Both the position numbers and the translations under genes were made by a program. Below the pieces are notes generated by a model. It was given only the letters and a program-made list of their open reading frames with translations, was not told where the DNA came from and ran no database searches. This document shows, one piece after another, positions 44,347-53,061 of a stretch of DNA of 64,000 nucleotides; position 1 is the first letter of the stretch; each line of letters begins with the position of its first letter. Origin of the DNA: an uncultured Eubacteriales bacterium. Its GTDB lineage: Bacteria > Bacillota > Clostridia > Monoglobales > Monoglobaceae. The DNA lies in NCBI GenBank assembly GCA_958352815.1, contig CATWQA010000008.1:1-64000 (forward strand). Direction: 5' to 3'.

Positions 44347-44808
44347 TTAATATGTTCTCTTGTAGCCGCCGCTCCTCTTGCTGTCGTTGCTCCGCTTTAA
44401 GGCCTGAAACTTCTCGTCGCTGTCCTGCTTAAACTTCTTAAGCATATCGTCAAAACTGAGCCCGTCGCTCTTGTTCCGTTTCAGGGAGAAGTCAAACTCC
44501 TCCGGCGGGCGGTTGCTCCTTGGCGCGGCAGCTTTCTTCTTTTTCTCCCGCTTTTCCGCCTTGCTCTTTTTCTCCTCGTTCAGGAGCTGCTTTATGGAAA
44601 GACTTATCTTTCCGTTTTTCACGTCAATAACCTTGACCCTGACAACCTGTCCCTTTTTCAGGTGCTGATTAACGTCCTCAACATACTCGGCGGCTATTTC
44701 CGAAATATGAACAAGCCCCGATTTTCCCTCCGGCAGCTCTACAAACGCGCCGAAAGATGTAATTCCGGTAACCTTTGCATTAAATACCATTCCAACTTCA
44801 ATTTGCAT
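44347..44808 (-). CDS. S1-domain RNA-binding protein (YabR-like)
   Basis: 153 aa. One S1 RNA-binding domain (about 1-75; GMVFNAKVTGITSFGAFVEL, then GKSGLVHISEI) is followed by a Lys/Glu-rich tail. This matches the small S1 general-stress protein family (YabR/Gsp13), whose gene usually lies behind divIC. ATG at 44808 follows AGAAGGGA; the frame extends 48 nt upstream without a site. It is followed after 22 bp by the NfeD gene and preceded by divIC with a 67-bp gap, so one transcript is likely. Confidence 0.88.
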   Translation of the reverse strand: MQIEVGMVFNAKVTGITSFGAFVELPEGKSGLVHISEIAAEYVEDVNQHLKKGQVVRVKVIDVKNGKISLSIKQLLNEEKKSKAEKREKKKKAAAPRSNRPPEEFDFSLKRNKSDGLSFDDMLKKFKQDSDEKFQALKRSNDSKRSGGYKRTY

Positions 44809-44875
44809 TATTAAAATTCCCTTCTGAGAGTCCTCTCTCAATATCTTCACCCGCATACGGGTTAATTAAATACAA

Positions 44876-45241
44876 TCAGTTACCGCTGTTTTCGTCAATA
44901 TAGACGCGCTCGTTGGGGGACACAAGCCCCAGCTTTTCTCTTGCCATACGCTCCAGATATTCAGGGTCGTTCACGCTTTCAAGCTCTTCCTTAAGCCTGT
45001 CGGTCTCGCGATTGGCGTCGCTTATCTGCTCGCTTAAAGTCTCAATTTCATTATTTTTCCGCCTGATAGTTCTCTGCTGACTTATAATGGTGCAGCTGAA
45101 ATATATGATAAACAAAAACGCCAAAATACAAGCTATCAGCCTTTTAAAATTTATCTTGACCTTCCCGGTCTTTTTTATGGTTTTAACAGCCCTTCCCCTT
45201 ACATCTGTGCCAACAGATGATTTTCTTCTGCTCTCGGCCAT
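44876..45241 (-). CDS. divIC: Septum formation initiator, DivIC/FtsB family
   Basis: 121 aa, bitopic: a basic cytoplasmic tail (about 1-35), one membrane span (LIACILAFLFIIYFSCTII) and an external coiled coil (IRRKNNEIETLSEQISDANR) ending with the family motif PEYLERMAREKLGLVSPNE. It is part of the FtsL-DivIB-DivIC divisome complex. The usual neighbour yabQ is not directly upstream: about 900 bp of repeats intervene before 46158. The S1-domain gene follows downstream as expected. Confidence 0.9.
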   Translation of the reverse strand: MAESRRKSSVGTDVRGRAVKTIKKTGKVKINFKRLIACILAFLFIIYFSCTIISQQRTIRRKNNEIETLSEQISDANRETDRLKEELESVNDPEYLERMAREKLGLVSPNERVYIDENSGN

Positions 45242-45277
45242 TTTCTTTAGTTCCTTCCTTCGTCGTCGGGACGGACT

Positions 45278-46113
45278 CCGCTATGTTCTGATTTTTGTGT
45301 AAACAAAAATCAGTCACCCGCTTCGTCGTCCCTCCTCTTTCCCAAAAAATCTTCGATTTTTCGGGAGCCCTATTCTCATATTTTAAAGACAGGCATCCAT
45401 ACTTCATTATATAGTATCCGCAGTGTTTTGTCAATGAAAATCATCTTAAATATATTATTTTTTTGATAAAGCGTCGCACTATGCCTTTTCCGCTCGCCAT
45501 GCCTGTTCGGCAAGGCTTCGCTTTTACAGGCATGTGCTCCTTCTTCCCAAAAAGTCTTTCGACTTTTCGGGAACCCTGCCCGCCCCGGCGCTTGGGGAGG
45601 TCGGGCTTTATAAATTTAAATGGAATAAGTATAACAGCAAACCGTTGCACCGTAGGGGGCGGCTTCCCAGACGCCCCGCTCATAATACTTACGGTTAATA
45701 TCATATTGTGTGGATTTGGACGTTTCTTTAATTATTACCCCATATAACTTCATATCCTCACGTTGGTTTGTATACGGGGCGTCTGGGAAGCCGCCCTCTA
45801 CAACTTAACGGGTTACATATATTTTTATCCTGTTATGCGGATAAAAACGCTTCGGGGTTTGGGGCGCAGCATCGTCGCACTATGTCTTTTCCGCTCGCCA
45901 TGCCTGTTCGGCAAGGCTCCGCTTTTACAGGCATGTGCTCCTTCTTCCCAAAAAGTCTTTCGACTTTTCGGGAAAAGGAGAAACGATGTAGCGTTGTTAT
46001 TGATTTTTATGCAATAAAAATCAATACGTAGCGAAGTCTGTTTCGACGCCGGGGCGGGCGACCGACACACCAATGTAAGGCAATAAATTATGCGGGATTA
46101 CGATTATAACAAA
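45278..46113. repeat. Repeat cluster between divIC and yabQ (R6, R7, R2, R1, R5 pieces)
   Basis: The gap 45242-46157 contains no convincing gene. It holds an R6-like hairpin (45278-45310), R7 copy 1 (about 45472-45571), an R2 fragment (45575-45610), R1 inverted copies (45652-45679 and 45775-45801), an R5 fragment (about 45853), R7 copy 2 (about 45873-45972), R6 (46002-46049) and R2 (46048-46105). R7 is about 100 bp, begins GTCGCACTATG and ends CGACTTTTCGGGAA; the two copies differ at only a few positions. Confidence 0.8.
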
Positions 46114-46157
46114 CCCATCAATCCAATCTCATTTTGATAAAGGCTTTTATAAAAGCC

Positions 46158-46646
46158 TCAAAACCTCAGTCGATTTTTCAGCCGTCTCGCCGTAATCCTA
46201 ACTATCTTCCGAAACTCCCCGGCTCCCTCCCTGGAATGCCACACAACAACCCCCACAGGGCGTTTTACAAGGCGGCTCACAAGGCGCAGGGGCAAAAGCA
46301 GAATTTTCACCGCAAAGCAAAACCCCCGAACGAAAAGAGCGTAGGCTCCCCGAAACAGGTTCATCAGCTTATCCCCCAGAGCCAGCTTGTATACAAACGC
46401 CCCCAGGGCTATGCCCAAAAAGCTGTACCACCGTATCTGCCCTGCGTTTTCCCTAAAAGCGAGTATATACACCAAAGCCCCCAGCACGCCCAGCCACAAA
46501 ATATCCTCAATATAGACAAAAATCCCTATAAGTTTTTTCTCTCTGCGCCTTGCCCTTAAAAAATCATACACAACAGCCATTGCCGCACCGCACGCCATTG
46601 ACCATAAGAAATATGTAAGCTCGTTGGCTTTCGTAATCGTCTCCAT
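46158..46646 (-). CDS. yabQ: Spore cortex biosynthesis protein YabQ
   Basis: 162 aa, about four membrane segments (SMACGAAMAVVYDFLRA, IEDILWLGVLGALVYILAF, WYSFLGIALGAFVYKLALG), then a basic cytoplasmic tail. The pattern FLWSMACGAAMAVVYDFLRARRR is the YabQ core. In Bacillus, YabQ is needed for spore cortex formation. It follows yabP by 27 bp. Its presence suggests that the organism is, or descends from, a spore former. Downstream, the repeat cluster separates it from divIC. Confidence 0.88.
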   Translation of the reverse strand: METITKANELTYFLWSMACGAAMAVVYDFLRARRREKKLIGIFVYIEDILWLGVLGALVYILAFRENAGQIRWYSFLGIALGAFVYKLALGDKLMNLFRGAYALFVRGFCFAVKILLLPLRLVSRLVKRPVGVVVWHSREGAGEFRKIVRITARRLKNRLRF

Positions 46647-46673
46647 TATTTTTCCTCCGTATATTAATAAATT

Positions 46674-46952
46674 TTATCTGAAAAGTCTGCCGAAAAATCC
46701 CGTGCTCTCGCCGCCTCCTCCCGGCGCCTCAATATATTCAACCTTGTCTATCTCCCCGTCAATAATCAGCTTTCCGTCGTCCACGTTCAGGCAGTGAACC
46801 TTAAAGTTATAGCCGCTGACAATCATCACTCCCATACCGGTGTAAACCACCACCTTTTCCTCGTTAAAGCTCTCCACGTCGTCCACGCAGTTTATCACTA
46901 TCCGCTCCCTGTTTTCTATGGTAACGGTATGCTTCATCTCTCCGTTTTCCAT
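46674..46952 (-). CDS. yabP: Sporulation protein YabP
   Basis: 92 aa, small YabP/YqfC-type beta-rich protein: HTVTIENRERIVINCVDDVE, SFNEEKVVVYTGMGVMIVSG and a short G-rich C-terminus. Members of this family are made in the mother cell and are involved in spore coat or cortex assembly; YabP itself pairs with YabQ. ATG follows GAGGAGG. The short spacing to yabQ suggests one operon. No sigma-E or sigma-K promoter was identified with confidence. Confidence 0.9.
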   Translation of the reverse strand: MENGEMKHTVTIENRERIVINCVDDVESFNEEKVVVYTGMGVMIVSGYNFKVHCLNVDDGKLIIDGEIDKVEYIEAPGGGGESTGFFGRLFR

Positions 46953-47022
46953 GGGCGATCTCCTCCTCTCGGTATCAATACTTAATCATATTCGGCAGTC
47001 GCGAAAAATATGCAGCGCGCAT

Positions 47023-47053
47023 AAAAAAAGCCCCCTGCCTATAAGGCAGAGGA
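47023..47053 (-). terminator. Terminator of mecA
   Basis: On the minus strand a CCTCTGCC/GGCAGGGG stem with a short loop is followed by a CTTTTTTT run, directly after the mecA stop. Confidence 0.88.
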
Positions 47054-47065
47054 CAAATTTTTATG

Positions 47066-47698
47066 TCATACAAAATATTCCATTAAAACGCTGACCGCAT
47101 TCTCCTTAATCATTATCTCGCCCAACTCGTTTAAACGACCGTGAGAAATAAGGGTTTTGGTCTGTTTATCGGAAAACTCAAGCATTATCTTTTCAACGCC
47201 GACCATAATGCGGCTTTCCTCGGGGACAAGCAGCATATAGTACGAGCTTCCGTATTTATAAAGGGTGCTCTCCCCTCTGAAATCCTTATGTATTGCATCG
47301 GCGGCGCGACAGACATTTTCAAAATCATCGAACTTGAAAATCCTTTTTCCCATAATCCTCTTAACAGACGGGCTCGCATCGGTGTTTAACCTGCGGGTCT
47401 TAATCCGCCCCTTATACGAGCAATTGTTTATGGCATTGTCAAGATCACTGTCGCTGAACACCTTTGTTATCAACATTCCGAAGCCTTCCGCCTGCCCCGG
47501 GATTGCCTCTACAAACAGCCTTGCCCCGTCAATAGAGAACTCCGCGTCCCTTTCCGCAAGCCTGAGCGCCGTCCGAAACATCTCCTGCACCTCAGGAGCC
47601 CCGGACGCCATGCTCTTTATATTAATATTCCATTCCTTTGCTTCATCAATGTCGATTAAAACCTTAATCTTGTTTTCATTGATTTTTTCTATCCTCAT
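47066..47698 (-). CDS. mecA: Adaptor protein MecA-like
   Basis: 210 aa. The N-terminal MecA domain (MRIEKINENKIKVLIDIDEA) recognises substrates, and the C-terminal domain (about 105-210; DFENVCRAADAI..., YKYGSSYYMLL) binds the Clp ATPase. MecA targets proteins such as ComK for ClpCP degradation in Bacillus. The fold and length agree, with a linker about 90-105. ATG at 47698 follows GGGAGAG. Its promoter (47788-47815) and terminator define a single-gene unit, opposite in direction to the 6S RNA. Confidence 0.87.
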   Translation of the reverse strand: MRIEKINENKIKVLIDIDEAKEWNINIKSMASGAPEVQEMFRTALRLAERDAEFSIDGARLFVEAIPGQAEGFGMLITKVFSDSDLDNAINNCSYKGRIKTRRLNTDASPSVKRIMGKRIFKFDDFENVCRAADAIHKDFRGESTLYKYGSSYYMLLVPEESRIMVGVEKIMLEFSDKQTKTLISHGRLNELGEIMIKENAVSVLMEYFV

Positions 47699-47787
47699 AT
47701 AAACTCTCCCTGATTTATTCCACAACCTATGCCGTCAAAGCCGTCTCAAGCAAGGCTTCTACACTATCTTATGCTTGTCTAACCTTT

Positions 47788-47815
47788 ATTATAACTTAAA
47801 ATTAAGATATTGCAA
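47788..47815 (-). promoter_or_regulatory. mecA promoter
   Basis: On the minus strand TTGCAA (47810-47815), 16-bp spacer, TATAAT (47788-47793). About 85 nt of untranslated leader precedes mecA. Confidence 0.65.
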
Positions 47816-47996
47816 CGGTAAATATCAGGAAATAACAAATTGTTAATTGGTTGTAAAGCTAACGAAAAAACTTGTAATATTCTCGAAAAATATTGAAACA
47901 GTGCAATTAATACACAAAAAATATGCAGTCCGCCGCGTTTAAGTCCCCCGCTTCCGAAAAAAGTAAATATTGCTACAAAAAATCACAAAAAAAACG

Positions 47997-48024
47997 TTGT
48001 ATTTTTTTTATAATATGATATAAT
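47997..48024 (+). promoter_or_regulatory. Promoter of the 6S-like RNA
   Basis: TTGTAT (47997-48002), 16-bp A+T-rich spacer, TATAAT (48019-48024). No other gene start lies within 390 bp downstream. Confidence 0.75.
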
Positions 48025-48031
48025 AGTATTA

Positions 48032-48237
48032 AATTAAATATCTCCCTGCGTTGTACGTATTTATGGCAATAATGTAAAACCAACAATTATTATAAGGGAT
48101 TCAGTCTTCAAGGAGTGGCGCACATGCCTCACACCCTGCGGTGTCCAGTGGACTTGTAAAGCTTCTGAGACCAACCCACCTGGTTTCCAGGTTTTTACCT
48201 TATCCATATTACGGCTATCGTGGGGTATTTGTTTTTT
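48032..48237 (+). ncRNA. ssrS: Probable 6S RNA
   Basis: About 200 nt from promoter to a TTTTTT run. The ends pair (AAATA and CTCC at 48036-48045 with GGGG and TATTT at 48222-48230). The 5' arm CTCCCTGCGTTGTACGTATT resembles the CUCUGAGAUGUUCGC-type segment of 6S RNA, and the 3' arm TTACGGCTATCGTGGGG follows the same bubble pattern. Inner hairpins include CACACC-CTGC-GGTGTC and ACCTGG-TT-CCAGGT. 6S RNA binds housekeeping RNA polymerase and mimics an open promoter in stationary phase. The 74-codon minus-strand ORF over it is a shadow. Confidence 0.72.
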
Positions 48238-48413
48238 ACTGAGGTTTTCGGGAATATTGACAAATTTATTCAAAACCCTTGACAAATCTACAATTTTGAT
48301 ATATAAATATATAAGGTGTATTTGTGTTAAAATGTATCTTTGCGTTTGCCGCGGAGAGACGTTTTGATTTTTACCGCGAAACGGTATTCCGCACCGCTGA
48401 GGAGGAGGTTGCT

Positions 48414-48998
48414 TTGCGTATTATATCAGGCAAGAAACGCGGGTACAAGCTCACCCCTCCCGACGGCGTAGGCACCCGACCCACAACGGATAGGGTTAAG
48501 GAATCTGTTTTCAATATTATTCAAATGCGGTTTCCGTGCACTGCTGTTCTTGACTTGTTCGGCGGCAGCGGAGCTTTGGGGATTGAGGCCTTGAGCAGAG
48601 GTGCGGAGGTTGCCGTCTTTGTTGAAAAGGACAAGGACGCCTTGAGAGTAATCCGCAAGAACCTTGAGGGCTCCGGTCTTGACAGCGGAGCTATGGTTTT
48701 CCCGGGGGACGCGTTTGAATTTCTGAACGGTCTGGAGCAGGGCTCGGTTTTAGACGGCAAGTATAAGGCGGCTTTTGAAAAGGCCGGCGGTTTTGACGTT
48801 ATATTTCTTGACCCGCCGTACAGCAAGGGAATTTTGACGAGAGCCCTTGACAAAATTTTTGACCTTGACATTCTTTCCGAAAACGGAATTATTGTTGCGG
48901 AGACCGAGGTCGGCGGCGAAGATGTTTCAGACTGCGGCTTTGACATAAAAAAAACTGCCAAGTACGGCAAGACCATAATTACGGTTATGCAGAGGTGA
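48414..48998 (+). CDS. rsmD: 16S rRNA (guanine966-N2)-methyltransferase
   Basis: 194 aa. Starts LRIISGKKRGYKL with a TTG at 48414 behind GGAGGAGG; longer in-frame starts upstream have no site. The N-terminal RPTTDRVKESVFNI segment, the SAM-binding loop VLDLFGGSGALGIEALSRGA (about 50-70) and the catalytic FLDPPY (near 135) are all canonical. RsmD methylates G966 of 16S rRNA on the small subunit. It precedes coaD by 4 bp, the usual rsmD-coaD pair in Firmicutes. Confidence 0.93.
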   Translation: MRIISGKKRGYKLTPPDGVGTRPTTDRVKESVFNIIQMRFPCTAVLDLFGGSGALGIEALSRGAEVAVFVEKDKDALRVIRKNLEGSGLDSGAMVFPGDAFEFLNGLEQGSVLDGKYKAAFEKAGGFDVIFLDPPYSKGILTRALDKIFDLDILSENGIIVAETEVGGEDVSDCGFDIKKTAKYGKTIITVMQR

Positions 48999-49002
48999 TA
49001 AT

Positions 49003-49512
49003 ATGGGAATAGCTGTGTATCCGGGAAGCTTTGACCCTTGTACGAACGGACATCTTGATGTTATAAAAAGGGCTTCCAAGCTGTTTGATAAGGTGATTGT
49101 TGCGGTACTTACGAACAATTCTAAAAACCCATTGTTCTCCGTTGAGGAGCGGGCTAATATGCTGAGGCTTGTCACCAAAGACATGGATAATGTTAAGATT
49201 GACACCTTTTCAGGATTGTTGGTTGATTATATGAAAAAAATTGATTCACGTGTTATCATTAAGGGAATTAGGGCGGTGTCTGACTTTGAGTATGAATTTC
49301 AGATGGCGCTTACGAACCGTACTTTATACGGAGATCTTGAAACCCTGTTCCTCCATACAAGCCAGGAATATATGTTTTTGAGCTCCAGTATAGTTAAAGA
49401 AATTGCAAAGTATGGAGGGAGCCTTGACGGTCTTGTCCCGGGCGATTTAATCCCTATTATAAAAGATCGGTTTGAAACAGGAAAAAACCAATTAGTCCCG
49501 AGCCGATCCTAA
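49003..49512 (+). CDS. coaD: Phosphopantetheine adenylyltransferase
   Basis: CoaD (169 aa) transfers AMP from ATP to 4'-phosphopantetheine, giving dephospho-CoA, the penultimate step of coenzyme A synthesis. The nucleotidyltransferase motif GSFDPCTNGHLDVI (residues 8-21), the KGIRAVSDFEYEFQMA segment (about 86-101) and the SSSIVKEIAKYGG motif (about 127-140) are typical. The length is standard. It follows rsmD by 4 bp behind AGGTGATA. Confidence 0.96.
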   Translation: MGIAVYPGSFDPCTNGHLDVIKRASKLFDKVIVAVLTNNSKNPLFSVEERANMLRLVTKDMDNVKIDTFSGLLVDYMKKIDSRVIIKGIRAVSDFEYEFQMALTNRTLYGDLETLFLHTSQEYMFLSSSIVKEIAKYGGSLDGLVPGDLIPIIKDRFETGKNQLVPSRS

Positions 49513-49534
49513 TATTTCAAGGAGGTATATATCA

Positions 49535-50050
49535 ATGGATGCATTAGAACTGTTGGACGAACTGGAGGATATTATTGACAAAGGGGCTTCCGTACCGTTT
49601 TCCGGACGTTGTATTCTTGAAAAGGACGAGTTGCTTGATGTTCTTCAAGAGATTAAGCTGAAGCTGCCTGATGATTTGAAGCAGGCAAAATGGATTAAAG
49701 AGGAGAGACAGAGAATTCTGCAAGAAGCTCAGACAGAGGCTGACAGCCTTATTAAGAGCGCAGAGGACAAGATTATTGCCATGGTAAACGAAAATGAGAT
49801 TACCAAAAAGGCGATAGTTCAGGGTAACCACATTATTGAGGAGGCGCGTAACAATGCGCAGCAGATTTCAGACTCCTCATACAGCTACGCCGACAATCTG
49901 CTTGAGACAGTGGAGAAGGTAGTTATGTCCTCAATGAAGGATTTGGAGCAGTGCATAAACATTGTCAGAAACAACAGAGCCGAGATGAGAAGCAACGGCA
50001 GCGTTCCGCCCCAGACTCTTCCCCAGGAGGGCTCACAGCCTATTGAATAA
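49535..50050 (+). CDS. Coiled-coil protein downstream of coaD
   Basis: 171 aa, soluble, with a long coiled coil (about 45-130; EERQRILQEAQTEADSLIKS, IIEEARNNAQQISDSSYSYA) and a Pro/Gln tail. Clostridial genomes often have this gene right after coaD, where it is annotated as ATPase-like because the helices resemble V-type ATPase stator subunits or DivIVA; there is no nucleotide-binding motif. The ribosome site AAGGAGG is strong. Function unknown; it could be a scaffold or membrane-associated structural protein. Confidence 0.7.
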   Translation: MDALELLDELEDIIDKGASVPFSGRCILEKDELLDVLQEIKLKLPDDLKQAKWIKEERQRILQEAQTEADSLIKSAEDKIIAMVNENEITKKAIVQGNHIIEEARNNAQQISDSSYSYADNLLETVEKVVMSSMKDLEQCINIVRNNRAEMRSNGSVPPQTLPQEGSQPIE

Positions 50051-50067
50051 CTAAGGCATAATTTTCA

Positions 50068-50101
50068 GCGTCAAGGTTTGCTGCCTTGACGCTTTTGTTT
50101 T
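50068..50101 (+). terminator. Terminator after the coaD operon
   Basis: GCGTCAAGG (50068-50076) pairs with CCTTGACGC (50084-50092) around TTTGCTG; TTTTGTTTT follows. Confidence 0.92.
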
Positions 50102-50112
50102 ATTTAAAATAT

Positions 50113-50970
50113 ACTGTCGCCCGCCCTATTGCGCTCGCCGCCCGCCGCCCCGAGCGCAGTCGGATTTCCCCTTCGGGGAAACCGATTGGGGCTACGCCCC
50201 AAACCCCGAGATTTGTAATTTCGTCAGCTTATAATTTTGATAAAGGCTTTACCTTTGAAACCATTGCCGAGCCCTGGCGCGGTTTTAAATGTAACAGATT
50301 TGGATATATGTAACCGTATGATTTGTAGGGGGCGGCTTCCCTCGTCGGAGCAAAGTTCGCTTTGCTCCGTTTTTCTTTATCAAGAAAAACATCCGCCCGC
50401 TGCCCTGCTCCTCCTCATTCCCAAAAAGTCTTGCGACTTTTCGGGAGCCCTCCCCGCCCCGTTGCGCTTGGGGAGGTTGGGCAAGCGCAACGGGGCGGGC
50501 GATAGACACACCAATGCGAGAATATAAATTTACAGGAATTAGTGTTATTTAAAACGCCAATCCGCTTTATTTTGATTTTAACCGTTGGGATAGTCAACGG
50601 GCGCAATTGTGACCCAACATCTTTGATGTTGGACTGCTCGGAAGTATTCCGATTGGTACAAAGTAAGCAATGTCAATAACAGTCCTAAGTTGTTGCCGAT
50701 ATAAATGGCGCCCCTGCGAAATTTTGATTTATTATGGCAATTATAAATACAGCCCGCCATGTGCGTTTGGGGAGGCGAGGGCAAACGCAACAGGGCGGGC
50801 GATAAGCTTTATTATCAAATTTAAATAAAATATCACGGATATAGCATAAAAGCCACTGTTTGCGTTAATCTTCTACATAAATGTGCCGCCTAAAGCGGCG
50901 GTGACTGCGCGCCTTACGTGTCGCCTACGGCGACCTACCGTGCTTGCAATCCGCCTTTTGCCAAAGGCGG
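50113..50970. repeat. Repeat cluster between coaD operon and ybaB (R2, R5, R1, R3, R4)
   Basis: Order: R2 (50113-50160), R5 (50162-50210, minus), partial R1 (50325-50341, minus), R2 (about 50449-50545), R3 (50609-50714, minus), R2 (about 50750-50810) and R4 (50885-50970, minus). No gene is supported between 50102 and 51057. This is the densest cluster and contains five of the seven families. Confidence 0.8.
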
Positions 50971-51009
50971 AACAAGGCAGGTTCCAAAGGCAAAGCCCCT
51001 TATTGAAAA

Positions 51010-51041
51010 ATTCCGCAGGATTAGCAATAATCCTGCGGAAT
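51010..51041 (-). terminator. Terminator of the dnaX-ybaB operon
   Basis: A perfect 14-bp stem (ATTCCGCAGGATTA with TAATCCTGCGGAAT, GCAA loop) is followed on the minus strand by TTTTTC, after the ybaB stop. Confidence 0.92.
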
Positions 51042-51057
51042 GTACTTTTAAGGTAAA

Positions 51058-51402
51058 TCAGAACAAGCCGGGAATATTAAGTCCGCCGGTAAGGCTGCCC
51101 ATTTGCGCCTCGCTGTCCTTTTCTGCCTTTCTCATCGCCTCGTTGACTGCGGCAACAATCAAGTCCTGAAGCATTTCAATATCGTCCGGGTCAACGGCTT
51201 CCTCTTTAAGAATAATCTCCTGCAGCTCCTTCTTGCCGTTCACGGTTGCGGAAACCGCACCTCCGCCAACCTCGGCGGTAAAGGTTTTGGTCTCCATTTC
51301 CTCCTGCATCTTTACCATCTGCTCCTGCATTTTCTGAGCCTGCTTAATCATCTGGTTCATGTTGCCCATATTACCCATTCCTCTGGGAAATCCCTTTGCC
51401 AT
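51058..51402 (-). CDS. ybaB: Nucleoid-associated protein, YbaB/EbfC family
   Basis: 114 aa, N-terminal Gly/Met-rich stretch (MAKGFPRGMGNMGNMNQMIK), a helix, then the YbaB core with EVGGGAVSATVNGKKELQEI and VDPDDIEMLQDLIVAAVNEA. Members form DNA-binding dimers. ATG follows AAAGGAGAG. It lies 4 bp after dnaX, the conserved dnaX-ybaB pair; recR, usually next, is absent because a terminator follows here. Confidence 0.94.
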   Translation of the reverse strand: MAKGFPRGMGNMGNMNQMIKQAQKMQEQMVKMQEEMETKTFTAEVGGGAVSATVNGKKELQEIILKEEAVDPDDIEMLQDLIVAAVNEAMRKAEKDSEAQMGSLTGGLNIPGLF

Positions 51403-51406
51403 TTTG

Positions 51407-53023
51407 CTACTCTCCTTTAATCTTTATTATATCTCCATACATTTGTTTCTTATTCACTATATCCATTATGGACGGGCCGGTGTTCTCTGCGGAGCTCGTT
51501 CCGTCATCCATGGTTATCTTGGCATGCAGACTCTCGCCGGACATTTTTGAAAACAGCTCCGACAGATACTCAAGCCCTTTAACCGTGGCTGTCTTTTCAT
51601 AGGCAATCTTGTTCTTTACCCGAACGTTGACGTTATCGCCCTCTCTCGTGACCTCCGCCTTGTATAAATACATGAACAGGGTCTTGCTGCTCTGCTTTAT
51701 AGCGTCAAGCACCTCCGGCCACAAGCTCCAGCTTCCGCTCTCAGCTGCCGCCGCTTTCGGCTTTGGGGAGCTTTCTGCCGGCTCCGGGGGCTCATCCCAG
51801 GGGGGCGTTTCCTCAACCCTTTCCGCCTTGGGCTTTTCCTTTGCCGCCTTGGGCGGGGAAACCGCCACGCCTGTCTTAATCTGCTGCTCCAGCTTTTCTA
51901 TTCTGGCAACAAGCGCCTCTTTCTCGGAGCTGTACTCCGGCTTGCAGAGCTTTATCAGACCGATTTCTGCGGCAATCTTGGGAGAGGACATTGCCTTTGC
52001 CCTGCTGTGGTACTCGCTTAAAATATTTATTCCGTATATAAGCCGCGAGGCAGTAATAGGTTCCGCCGTCTCTTTCAGCTTTTCAACGGCTTCCGGGGAC
52101 TTTTCCAAAATATCCCCCGGGTTTTCACACTCCTTGCACAGAAGTAACGCTCTTAAAAAATCTATAAAGTCCTCAAAAAACGTCAGTGGATCCTTGCCCG
52201 CATTGAGCAGACTGTCAAGAGCCGCCACCGCCCGAGAGGTCTCTCCGCCGAAGGCGGCAGAGCCAATCTCAAACAGCGCTCTCTCGTCCACAATTCCCAC
52301 AATCTCGGAAACATCGGCACGGCGCAGCTCTCCGCCGAAGGCGGAGCACCTGTCCAAAATACTGAGGGCGTCTCTCATGGAGCCGTCTGCCAGCTCGGCA
52401 ATAAGCTCGATAGCGTCCTCTGTTGCCTCTATTCCCTCCTCCCTTGCCACCTTTTTAAGACGGCGGGCGATTTGGTCGCTGCCTATCCGCTTAAAGTCAT
52501 ATCTCTGGCAGCGGGACAGAATTGTTTGCGGGATTTTTTGAGGCTCGGTTGTAGCGAGAATAAAAAGGGCGTGTTCGGGAGGTTCTTCCAGGGTTTTAAG
52601 CAGGGCGTTAAACGCCTGTATGGTGAGCATATGTACCTCGTCAATGATGTACACCTTGTACTTGCAGCCTGCGGGAGTGTAAATTACCTCCTCGCGCAGA
52701 CTCCTGACGGCGTCAACACCGTTGTTGCTGGCGGCGTCCATTTCATAAACGTCCATAATCCTGCCGTCAATAATCCCCCGACAGGTTTCGCAGACGTTGC
52801 ACGGCTCTCCGCCCTGCGGATTTTCACAGTTCACCGCACGGGAGAAAATCTTTGCCGTTGAGGTCTTTCCCGTGCCTCTGGTGCCGCAGAACAAATAGGC
52901 GTGCCCCAGCCTGCCCGAAGCCAGCTCGTTCTTCAAGGTTTTCGTAATATGCTCCTGACCCACCACATCGTCAAATGTCATAGGCCGCCATTTTCTGTAT
53001 AAAGCCTGGTATTTTTCGGGCAT
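51407..53023 (-). CDS. dnaX: DNA polymerase III subunit gamma/tau
   Basis: 538 aa, DnaX clamp-loader ATPase. The AAA+ core has Walker A CGTRGTGKTSTAK (about 45-58), a four-cysteine zinc site (C..P..GEPCNVCETCRG, about 67-82), Walker B region IDEVHML near 125 and SRC motif LSRCQRYDF near 165. The C-terminal half has a Lys/Ala/Pro linker (about 380-425) and a tau-like end that contacts the polymerase. The length is standard. It is preceded by SRP RNA, as in Bacillus (scr-dnaX). Confidence 0.95.
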   Translation of the reverse strand: MPEKYQALYRKWRPMTFDDVVGQEHITKTLKNELASGRLGHAYLFCGTRGTGKTSTAKIFSRAVNCENPQGGEPCNVCETCRGIIDGRIMDVYEMDAASNNGVDAVRSLREEVIYTPAGCKYKVYIIDEVHMLTIQAFNALLKTLEEPPEHALFILATTEPQKIPQTILSRCQRYDFKRIGSDQIARRLKKVAREEGIEATEDAIELIAELADGSMRDALSILDRCSAFGGELRRADVSEIVGIVDERALFEIGSAAFGGETSRAVAALDSLLNAGKDPLTFFEDFIDFLRALLLCKECENPGDILEKSPEAVEKLKETAEPITASRLIYGINILSEYHSRAKAMSSPKIAAEIGLIKLCKPEYSSEKEALVARIEKLEQQIKTGVAVSPPKAAKEKPKAERVEETPPWDEPPEPAESSPKPKAAAAESGSWSLWPEVLDAIKQSSKTLFMYLYKAEVTREGDNVNVRVKNKIAYEKTATVKGLEYLSELFSKMSGESLHAKITMDDGTSSAENTGPSIMDIVNKKQMYGDIIKIKGE

Positions 53024-53061
53024 AAGCCCTTCACCTCTTCACTCAAACGCAAAAATAAAAA

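Noticed and set aside
45278..46113. Small ORFs inside the repeat cluster between divIC and yabQ
   Set aside because: They follow the R1/R7 repeat sequences, occur twice with the repeats and lack ribosome sites.
48061..48285. 74-aa minus-strand ORF
   Set aside because: It is a shadow over the probable 6S RNA with no ribosome site or family resemblance.
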